Shown: positions 20,500 to 29,593 of the stretch, piece after piece
Layout of the letters: every line of letters starts with the position of its first letter
Numbering within the stretch: the stretch's first letter is position 1
Assembly: GCA_030374805.1 (NCBI GenBank)
Contig: JARGSG010000230.1
Span: forward strand, 62,001 to 126,000
DNA length: 64,000 nt
Source: Gracilaria gracilis
Lineage: Eukaryota; Rhodophyta; Florideophyceae; Gracilariales; Gracilariaceae
Reading direction: 5' to 3'
Made by a program: the position numbers and the translations under genes
The notes under the pieces: generated by a model
The model's input: only the letters and a program-made list of their open reading frames with translations
Database searches by the model: none
Told to the model about the DNA's origin: nothing

Positions 20500-23400
20500 T
20501 CACTGTGATGACCAGTATTGGCGTAGGCGTCCGTAGATTGAATCTAATGAAGAGACGGCAGGGAGCTTGTCTCTTTCAGGTACAGAATACGTGTGATACC
20601 TCAGGCAATTCTCTTTCACCAACGCATCCATGTACCCAGCTCCCGCATGAAACACATCCAATCTCCCAATAAACACAGAGTAAGGCGAAACCCTGAACTT
20701 CTTCACAACCATTGTACGTGATAACCTCCTCAAACTCTTCTCATCCGTCACATACATATTGTGAGACCTCTCACAAACCCATATCGTAAATGAACTCCCT
20801 CCAGAGGCCATTACGAAGAACCCCGGAATATCTCCCTTATTCTTCTCCACATTCGTAAACCCTCGAAAATCAGTGTGCAAAACCTGCCTTGGGCATCCCT
20901 CCCCCGTACACAACACACGCCCTCTGGTCTGCGGCGCATACATTCTTTTCTTGGCCTTGCTGTTGTTACAAAGGCGAAGAGCCGATGCATTTTGCCCAAA
21001 CCTCGCATCCAACAACGCCTGCTTTCTCACCATCATCACATTCTTCTCATCAGTTTTCATGCAATCAACAATCCCCTTCCTCGTCGTAATACATCGTCCA
21101 ATTCCCTGCATCCTGTCCCCAGCTTTCTCTTCTTCCCCCGCGTTGATAATGGGATTCCACTTCGTTCGGTTCTCTTTGAACTTCAAGTCTGGCTGCTCCT
21201 TAAAGTTCTTCTCAAAAAACTCTAGCAACACTCTAGCAACCCCTCTGTCACATCTTCATCCACCACCACGCCCTTCTTCTTTGCCTCCTCTGACATACCT
21301 CCATCAGTTCCGAAGTGTTCCAAAACACAGAAACCCCTTTCCATCAATTCCATTCTCTTCGTGGCAAAGTACTCTCAAGCGAGGTCATCCCTCTCCATCG
21401 CCGCCATCCAAAGAGCTTCTTCCTCCCCTCTCGGCTTTCCCTTCAACGGAAGATTCACCCCAAGAACTGGTTCTCTCGTCCTACCAAGCTTCTTGTGCAC
21501 ATTCCGGGTGGCATGCCAGTACACCGCGTGATGGACCGCTCTAAAATCCGCCACCTCCAAACATCCTGCCCTGTGCTCCTTTCGCAAATGAATCATCTCC
21601 ACCCACGGGTGCTGATGTTTCACTGCATTCTTCCCTCCCAGCTACTCACTCGATAGCGCATTCACCAGACTCTTTCATGACATATCCGATCCACCAGCCC
21701 ACTTACCTGCCTTATTAATCTCTTTGGGTGGTTTGTCGGGATTCTTATCTTCAAATCCACGCACCGTTCCTTCCTCCACCCCTTCCCCCTCGTCCTGAAC
21801 GAACCTACGATCGTTCTCACTGCCACCACTTTCATCCTCGCTCGACGACACCAAATTTATTTTCTGCTCTTTGAAGAACTTCTTCAATGCCGGCTTCGCC
21901 ATATTCCTGAATAAAGTAGCAACCTCCATTTGTATATCTCCAGAAGGGGTCTTCACGGTGCCCTTCTTCATCCTCTTCGGAGCAGGTTGGATTTCTACCT
22001 CATCCTCATCGTCAGTAAGATCAATTAACCTCCTCTTCTTCTTCTTCTTGTTGCTCCCAGCCTTGCTACCCCAATCCTCTTTCAGCCGGCCCCGGGCAAT
22101 CTTTTTCCGTGTGCTCCGCCTCAACCCGGAGGGCTCTGCTTCAGGGTCGTCCCCTTGCATGGAAGCTTCCAACAACATGAGAGCATCTTCTGCCTCATTA
22201 GATGCTGTGGTTGACGTACCATCACCTACACCCACGACTTCAACCACCTCCTCCCCCACCTCCTTCACCTCTTCGGACGTTTGAAGCGACACTTTGAAAA
22301 CTTCTTGAAGCTTGTTACCCGCGGTTTTCACCCTTCTAGACACCATCCCGTCCCATAAACGCCTCGCACAGCCAAATTCCATTTTTGCTGTCCGCATACC
22401 CAGATATTCCATCACACGCACATTTTTCCCTCCTAGGTTGAATACTGTCGGCAATACTTCTTCAACACTAATCTTCTTCTTCTTCCCAGTGAGATTACAT
22501 AGGTTGTGCATACCTATGGCACATTGAAAGAAGTGCTTCCTCATGTCTTCAAAACTACCTGTTCTCGTAGAAGAAGAGAACCTCAGTTCCACATCCCATT
22601 GCAAGCAACGTACGACAAATCCAAACTTCCCATCGGTGAGACCCATCAGGAGGTCACTCGAGACATGCGTCGAAGTCAGGGCTGGATCCTCCTTACACAC
22701 CTTCTCAAAGAACTCCAAGAGCCCCTCACATTGGCCCGTGCCAATGTCGCGTAACGAGTCAAGTGACGCACGCTGCAGTCTCCGATAGCCTCACTTTTCT
22801 TCAAAGCACCAGATAACTGCTTCAGATTAATGCTCCTCCCATCCACATGTGACTCGTCCACGACGTTCTGCACAAAATATACCGTGCTATGAATTTTGTC
22901 TGCAAACGATATCTTGAGCACATTCGAACTCATCTCGTTCAGAAGATTGCCGAGTCCTAGTACCTCGTTTATTGTGATGGCCTTCCCATCTTTTCTTCCC
23001 CGCAGCACAACATCCAGATAACGGACTATATCCACCCACTTCCCGCCTTCCCCATATAAGTCTCGTAGCACAAGAATTCGGTGATATCCGTCTATGAGGG
23101 TTACCGACACAACAATTCTCCCATCAACAACTTTTTCATTCACGTCATACTACCCTAGAGATGCCACAGAAATCGAACCTGCAGACGAAAGCCACCCAAA
23201 AGTTGTGAAATTTCATCATCGTCGCCTCTTTGTGTCCCAGATTCACACTTCGTACTATCTTCTTCGGGATTTCAATCATCTCGATATTCAGCGTCAACCT
23301 GCGATGAACATAGTCGGCGACGAAAATCTTCTTGAGAGACAGGGTGTTGTCCACCTCCTCCGACCGAAAACTGTCTCCTTCATCGAACAAGACCTCCTTC

Positions 23401-24129
23401 GGGTCAGTAAGCGGAGCTTTATTCGTCTGTAATAACTCCAGATTATCGTCGTCGGAGTTCCCTATGATGCTGACGCTCACTCTCACGGGCTTTTTCATCC
23501 CGTGAGAAGACTTTCTTGGAATTTTGGAAGCTTCCTCAGCAGGTTTCTCGATCTCCAGAGCAACCAATCTCTCAGACTGAGATGTAGAAGACTTGCCGGC
23601 CCAGACTCTGGAGTAGGACTTTTCGGAATCTCGAGTGGGTCCATCATCGACGTATCCCACGCATAGAACCGAGCCCAGAACAATTCGCTCAGTGTAGTCG
23701 GTGTTTCTTCAGGACCTTGAAAACGGTAAGGCTACTTCGCGCTTCATGACTTATAATCCTCGTCCTCCAGATTACAACCAAGTCTTCACCTTCTAGGGCA
23801 GTCGTGCTTAGAACATGCCCATGGAGTGAACGGCAAAGGGCCTTCCCGCCACCACCGGCGGACCCCATACCTCCCACCTCCGTGGTTCCTACTTTCACCC
23901 TGCTCTTTTATTTTCCGACCGTCACAAACATATGCATCGCTTCGCCGCCTTTCAATACCGGCGTAGCAGTGGGCGAAGGCTTCTTCGTCATTGCTTGGGC
24001 TGGTGGCATACGCGGCGTAGTGCCTTTCGCCCTCCCTCTCTCTCGTGTTAGGGGCGACATTTCTGATACCCCTGCACTTGGGTTCGGTCGTCTTGAGTCC
24101 GGCCCCCTTTTACGCTTGTGAGGCAGCAT
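20500..24129 (-). pseudogene. ParB-like plus 2OG-dioxygenase-like element gene, fuller copy
   Basis: Consecutive minus-strand frames (24129-23908, 23898-23689, 23660-23145, 23143-22676, 22718-21675, 21231-20500) form one decayed gene. The N-terminus is basic (MLPHKRKRGPDSRR). A ParB/sulfiredoxin-fold-like segment follows (LNIEMIEIPKKIVRS, then VSVTLIDGYHRILVLRDLY). A helical region comes next (LGLGNLLNEMSS...), then a Lys-rich/acidic linker with KKKKKRRLIDLTDDEDEVE. The C-terminal region has HTDF (HxD) near 20870, VFHAGAGY near 20645 and a later conserved NCLRYHTY, consistent with a 2-oxoglutarate/Fe(II) dioxygenase double-stranded beta-helix. The truncated copy at 4617-6345 shows it is repeated. 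I cannot name the substrate. The domain calls are motif-based. Confidence 0.6.
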
Positions 24130-24235
24130 CGCAGTTACACGGGGCTGATAGAACCGAAAAGGTTGTTTACGACCGTCGAAAACGCTCGCGAGATCGGTTA
24201 GCTAGTTGTAACCTTCACTCCCGTTCCTTTCCGTC

Positions 24236-24420
24236 TACTTCATCACGGATGCGCGTCAGCTCAATATTAGTTAAAACTATACACTGTGCCTATATAAAAT
24301 TTTATAGCATACTCGCGGGACCTTTACAAAGCTACATCAAGCTACTAACATCTATAGTACGTTTGTACAAAAATGTTTGAGGAATAAAGAAATAAATAAA
24401 ATTTATGGCGGACTAATTTC
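24236..24420 (+). repeat. AT-rich end of a dispersed repeat, copy 2
   Basis: This is homologous to 1-180 on the same strand (tctacttcatca, tagcatact, tttacaaag, acatctatag, ataaataaa, ggcggactaattt). It lies between the start of the ParB-like gene and the palindromic units. Confidence 0.65.
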
Positions 24421-24426
24421 ACTATG

Positions 24427-24545
24427 GTACAGCGGACCGGGGTGTCGTGCCGCTTCATCGGTGCACCGGTAGAGCGGACCGGGGTGTCGTGGCGCTTCAT
24501 CGGTGCATCGATGAGGCGCCACGACACCCCGATTCGCTGTCCCAA
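24427..24545. repeat. Palindromic hairpin units, second locus (left pair)
   Basis: One half unit (cggaccggggtgtcgtgccgcttcatcggtgcaccgg) is followed by a full unit of about 75 bp. The full unit starts at agcggaccggggtgtcgtgg, has its centre at tcggtgcatcga, and ends in cgacaccccgattcgctgtccc. It is the same family as the units at 206-835. Confidence 0.85.
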
Positions 24546-24789
24546 AAAATATTTTTAAGTTTTTTTGAAATGAGCGGCTGGACAAAGATGATATTTCATA
24601 TTTTCAACATTTCATCTGAGCCACCCCACCCACACGTGTGCTGCTGTATAGAAGCCGTCCACACTTCCCCTCCCAACACCTTCCACGCCCTACCTTCTTC
24701 GTGGTCACACCTTCGACCGGGATATATTCATCTTCTTCCCCAACCGAAAGTATGTCTCGGTTGCGGAAAGAGAACCATATATTTCCGTA
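24546..24789. other. Linker between hairpin units and minisatellite
   Basis: The AT-rich start is like other linkers that follow hairpin units (cccaaaaaatatttttaag). The remainder has no recognisable feature. Confidence 0.4.
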
Positions 24790-25345
24790 GAAGGTCCCAT
24801 ATCCTCACGCTTCGAAGCTAGGAACAGTATATACGTTTTATGAGATGAAATTAGTGCATCTACTATCTTTATTTTATAGAAAGGATGCCCTATTCCTATG
24901 CCGCTTGCCGAGGTTTTTGCACACCCTCACGCTTCGTAGATAGGTATAGGACATCCGTTAGATGAGATAAAGTTAGTACATCTTCCATCTTTATTTAGTA
25001 GAGCGGATGTCCTATTTCTATGCTGCTTGCGGAGGGTTTCGCACACTCTCAAGCTTCGTAGCCAGGAATAAGACATCCATTGGATTGTACAAAGTTAGTA
25101 CATCTTTTATCTTTATATGGTGTAAAGGATGTCCTATTCCTATGCTGCTTGCGGAGGTTTTCGTATTTTGTCAAAACCATATGACTGAAAATAGGGTAAT
25201 CATAGTAAGTAGTATTGCGAAGGTGGCACACCCTCACGCTTCGTAGCTAAGATTAGGACATCCTATGTGTCACATAGGAATAGTACATCTTCTTTTTCCA
25301 TGTCCTAATACTCTGCTGCTTGGGGAGGTTTTCGTATTTTTCCCA
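24790..25345. repeat. Four-copy ~122 bp minisatellite whose units contain inverted repeats
   Basis: The landmark gctgcttgcggagg recurs at about 24901, 25022, 25143 and 25313 (spacings about 121, 121 and 170, the last with a roughly 48 bp insertion carrying a duplicate aatagggtaatcatagt segment). Each unit has ggatgtcctattcctatgc on one side and gtagctaggaataggacatc on the other, so it can fold into a stem of about 20 bp. Units are 80-90% alike by eye. Confidence 0.8.
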
Positions 25346-25479
25346 ACCATTTGGCTAAGAATGTAAATATAATGCAAAGATATACGCCAAGTTATAAGAA
25401 ACGGCTGGTACGGCTGCGCGTTGGCGGTGCCACGTGTACCTCTACCACAGCTTCACCACTCACGGCACGTCGGGACAGG

Positions 25480-25670
25480 AGACTGGGGTGTCGTGGCGCT
25501 TCATCGGTGCACCAATGGAGCGCCACGACACCCCAGTCCGCCGTCCCAGGCTGTCGTTGAAAATTATGGAAAATGAAATATTTTTTTGGGACAGCGGACC
25601 AGGGGGTCGTGGCACTTCATCGGTGCATGAATGAAGCGCCACTCCACCCCGGTCCGCTGTCCTACCAGCG
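25480..25670. repeat. Palindromic hairpin units, second locus (right pair)
   Basis: Two units, centred near 25508 (cttcatcggtgcaccaatgg) and 25625 (cttcatcggtgcatgaatga), have outer arms reading gggacaggagactggggtgtc and ggtccgctgtcc. The preceding 25410-25480 (gcgttggcggtgccacgtgt) is also homologous to 520-590, so the repeat unit is larger than the hairpins. Confidence 0.85.
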
Positions 25671-26021
25671 GTTCCCTATAACTTCGCGTATATGTTTGCA
25701 ATCACCAAGTTTCGTATCCCTCGAGTGTCCCCGCTTTCCCTGACCCCTCTTTAAGGCCTGACGTGCATCTCAGGTATCTTGCACATCTCCCTGTCGTGTT
25801 GAAAGGACCTGATTCGTGCTGTATAGTTTCTATCCTCTCCCACCCGCTCCCGTCTCCCGCGCACTCTCATATCTCGTCGGCAGTTATCCCCCGCCCGCTG
25901 CAGTCTCCCGTGCGCTGTTTTCTCCCCTCCGCTGCCATCTCCCGTTCACTGCCATCTGCCGTCCGCGGCTGAATTTCGAATCATAACCCGTCAACGCACC
26001 CCCTTGTCGTGCATGCATAAA
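25671..26021. promoter_or_regulatory. Pyrimidine-rich leader upstream of the methyltransferase-type gene
   Basis: Positions 25825-25970 are rich in ctcccgt/ctgcc words, with several loosely repeated cagtctcccgtgcgc-like blocks. No ORF is seen. By position it would hold the promoter and 5' leader of the gene starting at 26022. No defined promoter motif was recognised. Confidence 0.35.
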
Positions 26022-28499
26022 ATGGCTCCACATAGTTCACCGAGGTCTCCGTCACCGGCACCCTCAAGCTCCGATATGAAGGTTGGAAAACTGCATGGCT
26101 CTGGAGATGAGCTTGTCACAGTATGCCTCGCAATCCGCGATCATTACGCGTAGACAATGCGAGATGAAGACCGGGCAAGAAATGTGGGACACAGCGAGTT
26201 CGTTTATTACGTTATCAAGAATCGCAATTCCCTACCGCTGGAAAAGATTTACTACTATATTCTTGTGGGTCCAGGACATCCGACGTTTACTGACAGTGAA
26301 CTACGGGTCGTATCTTTGAAGGGGTCTTATCGTCGGCTATACCTCTCAAAGAGGTTATTGGATATCTTAGACGGTGATAGGGACTGGCGTGCAAGGGATT
26401 TCTGGAATGCTTATACCGAGGTGAACTTTGAAGGAATACCAAAGAATGTGACTTTGACCGAGTTTTTCAAGTCCATGACTATACCTTTCAAGCGAGTGGG
26501 ACGGGTGGTCCCCCCGTTCACCACAACAGTTGCCACACTTTTCCAAACGATTCTCTTTCTATGGCTCATTCAGAAAGTTTCCAAGGAAAAAAGAGTTGTA
26601 GACCAGACGAGGAAAAGAGAAGACAAGGGATATCCCACACCTTTTGTGAATGTCCAAATATCAAACAGACTCCAAGCTCAGCGTGTTGGCTTCGGTGTGC
26701 AGCTCATAACGAAGGAATGGGATGGTTTCTCTCAATTCCTGAGATTCCCTACCGTAGAGGTCATGGTTCTCCCATTCATACGCGTCATGTACGACGAAAT
26801 ACAGTTTCAAGCGATTGAAACGAGGGCAGAGGGGTTCTTCCACCGGGATAAAGACCACCGCTTGCTACCGAGCAAAGACGAAACTGTTATTGAAACAGAG
26901 TTCATCCCGTGGGCATGGAATTACCGCAAAACATCGATGCTGCACTCCGAATGCTTGCGAAGGAGTTCATTTCGGACCTCAACAAGGTTATTGTGAATGA
27001 ACAGTTCTACTCAATTTCCGAACCAGAACGATGGAAAGTTCTGAAGACGTTCAGCAGAGACCCATCACGGGCGTTTGCTCAGAGATTCGATAGTTTCTCG
27101 AATTCGCTTGTGTCCTCCGTCATGGAGGCCATAAGCTCTTTGAAACTGAAAGAATCAGTGAACGTCCTTGGTATGGCGGTAACGCCGATATCCAAGCCAG
27201 AACCTGCCATACACATTGAAGATGATGTGGAGGAGGGGGAGTAAAGTAGGAACCCAACGGAGCCGAAGGAGAGGAGAGGCGAAGAAGGAGATGGTAATAC
27301 GAACATATTGGCAGACATTGAAAAAGGAAGTACTGGTGACGAAGCGTCTGGGGTAGGCGTAATACCCCCACCATCCATTTCTTCGTTGGAAGACAAAATA
27401 CCTTTCCGAAGTTGTAAGGAGGAGATGGCGAAGTACTTTCGCTTGTACAATTACGGGTTTGAGGATGTGGTAGAGATGGATGAAACGTTGCGCAGAGATG
27501 GTGTGTCTCCGTTAGGAAAAGTTCAACTGGTTCTCATGGGATCCTCCGTACAACATCCGAGGGAACAAGAACCTAAACAACAGCTGGTACGATGTACTAA
27601 GCTTTCAGGACATGAAGAAGGGAACAAAGCTTCTATCAAGACTGTTAGGTCTTGGGGGCTACTTTGTTATCTTTAGTGCTTTCGAGCAGGTCCAGGAATG
27701 GAGAGATGTACTTTCTGCCATCGGGGCAAAAGACGAAAACGGAGTCCCAATGCCTTCCTTTGTTGTGGACCAGGTCCCAATGCACTTTGTACGGTCGCAA
27801 GGCAACCCGATGCGTAACCCTGGACGTAGATCGAGGTCCCTTTTCCCTGCAATGTAGTATGCTGTACATGGAGTTCGAAATGGTCTTAGCTACGCGCAGC
27901 AGCATGTGATGTTGAACTATGAGAACTTCAACTTCGTGCAGTCGAGGTATTCGGGGTACCACAGTGTCATTGACCAGGTACCCTCCATGTCTAATGGGGA
28001 GACTCTTCAGTGGAAGAGAAAGAAGGAAGGTGGGGGCTTCATTTTACAAAAGGTGAGGTCCGAACAGAAACCTCGGGCGTTGTTGAAGGAATTAATCAGT
28101 CGGTTTTTCCAGGCAGGGTATATTGTAATCGACTTGTTTAGGGGGACGTGTTCGACAGCAATGGCATGCATGGAGTTACAACTGCATCGTAGGTTCATCG
28201 GGTGTGAGCCGGACCCTGACTGCTTTGCCCATGCTAGACACGCCACAATTATTCAACTCGCATTGTGCCTGCGGGAAAATGAGACGGATATTCAGGTAAC
28301 GCAGGAAGTTCAGAATGCTATGATTAGGGTGTTGAACTTATTTCCGAAGTGGAATGTCCGCCCATCGAGATCATGTAAGGCTCCATCTGGCAATCCTCAG
28401 TATCAAAAGTTTCCTACGTACATTGTGGACTTTCTTGCGTCGATGTGTCGGGATGAGAGCTTGGTCACCATTGGTAGGCGTAAGGCCCTTCAAGAATGA
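26022..28499 (+). pseudogene. Beta-class DNA (N4/N6) methyltransferase, element-borne, decayed
   Basis: The frame opens at an ATG at 26022 (MAPHSSPRSPSPAPSSSD) and is broken by TAG at 26151, a frameshift near 26960, a stop at 27242 and another shift near 27530. Then comes WDPPYNIRGNKNLNNSWYDV (motif IV DPPY at 27540-27551) and GLGGYFVIFSA. After an in-frame TAG near 27855 the same frame continues to VIDLFRGTCSTAMA (motif I, 28131 on; the family has DPF-G-Gtt) and LHRRFIGCEPDPDCFAHA (motif II). The order IV then I is typical of beta-class amino-methyltransferases, which are bacterial and phage-like. The 26157-26996 part is unassigned. The next module (SET) follows in the same frame. Confidence 0.7.
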
Positions 28500-29129
28500 C
28501 CTAAAACTTTGCAAGGAAAGATGGGGCTTCTGGATTGGTATGCCATGTTGGCACTGGAAGCGACCATGTGTGGTTGTCGTATCGGGAAGTCGACAATTCA
28601 TCACCCTGGCGCCGGGGTGGGGGTGTTCACTACACGCCGATTCATGGAAAATGAAGAGATATGTTACTTCTATGGAACACTGGTGTACCATGACCTAACG
28701 AAGAGAAAAGATGTACACAAGAGATATGGTGAAGGGTTATTGGGAGCCACATCCGAACGATTTCAGAAGTATGCGATGGAGTTTAACGTCCGCGGCGATA
28801 TATTCCATAGCCTCCCAGAAAGAAAACAAGGAGTAAGTTGAATACCTGTATGGATTGTGCGCGCTCCTTTTTCATTGGGTGGAATGATTAACGATCCCAA
28901 ATATTTGAAAGGTGATAAGGACATTAATGCAGTTGCGGATAGTGTGACGAAACGAAGGACTGCAAATGTGCGGGTCATTAGTGCTCCATGTACAGGACGC
29001 ACCCCAAATCAACTACGAGAACACCGAATGCTTGCGGTGCGAGCACTTCGGAAACTGGAAGTGGGAGAGGAGTTGTTAGCGGATTATGGAGTAAATATAG
29101 CTGGGGTACATCAACAACTCCTATTATAG
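28500..29129 (+). pseudogene. SET-domain lysine methyltransferase module
   Basis: The frame is continuous with the methyltransferase reading frame after TGA at 28497-28499. Motifs: HPGAGVGVFTTRRFMENEEI (start of SET, g-G-GvfA---i--ge-i), YFYGTLVYHD, then after TGA at 28839 GGMINDPKYLKGD (ND where most SET domains have NHS), TANVRV, MLAVRALRKLEVGEELLADYG (a-ra-rdi--GeEL---YG). The usual fold order is therefore present, and two in-frame stops interrupt it. SET enzymes methylate lysines on histones or other proteins using S-adenosylmethionine. The shared frame with the DNA methyltransferase suggests an ancestral fusion or read-through polyprotein. Confidence 0.7.
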
Positions 29130-29593
29130 TAATCGATTAGAACTTGTAGTAAACTTCCTACATATAAATTAACCCCCTAAACCTACATAAAGAAGTGGCA
29201 CGTATTGCATTCCAACTTCGCCATTGAGCACGAAATAGAAACTAAAAACTTTGGCAGAACTCCAAGATGGAAGTACATAGATACATAATAGGTAGTGAGG
29301 AGCATTGAATATGATGGTATACGGTTTTTAACATTATGATAACTTTCTAGTTCAGAAATGGAGATTTCGGTGTCAATTTTCGGTTTCGGAATCAGGGAAT
29401 AAAAAACCGCACTCGGTGATTTCCACCACACTCTACTCGACTGGGGTGTATATTCGATCGTTGACGTTCGATCACGGCGAGCGTCAAACACATCGAGAGC
29501 AGAGCAGTTTCGATTCCAGTGACCTTCGATCATGGTCCGCGGCTAACACGTCGTGAGCCCAGCGTCAACGGCGAGGAACCGTTCGGATTGTAT
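29130..29593. other. Intergenic, presumed left part of the second Plavaka-like element
   Basis: No gene is seen. The left boundary of the element at 29594-36178 should lie somewhere here. I looked for the complement of its right end (tcggtgttatcggaatgc) and found only a weak resemblance near 29367 (tcggtgtcaattttcggttt). Confidence 0.35.

Noticed and set aside
20500-21231. Naming the dioxygenase module as TET/JBP
   Set aside because: HxD and a later H are visible, but nothing specific to TET/JBP can be seen; only the broad 2OG-Fe(II) fold is claimed.
24427-25670. CRISPR-like array from repeated hairpins
   Set aside because: Units are irregularly spaced long palindromes in a eukaryotic context with no spacers of constant length and no cas genes.
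25672-25700. loxP-like word ataacttcgcgtata
   Set aside because: Only one imperfect arm, with an inserted CG and no spacer or opposite arm; chance.
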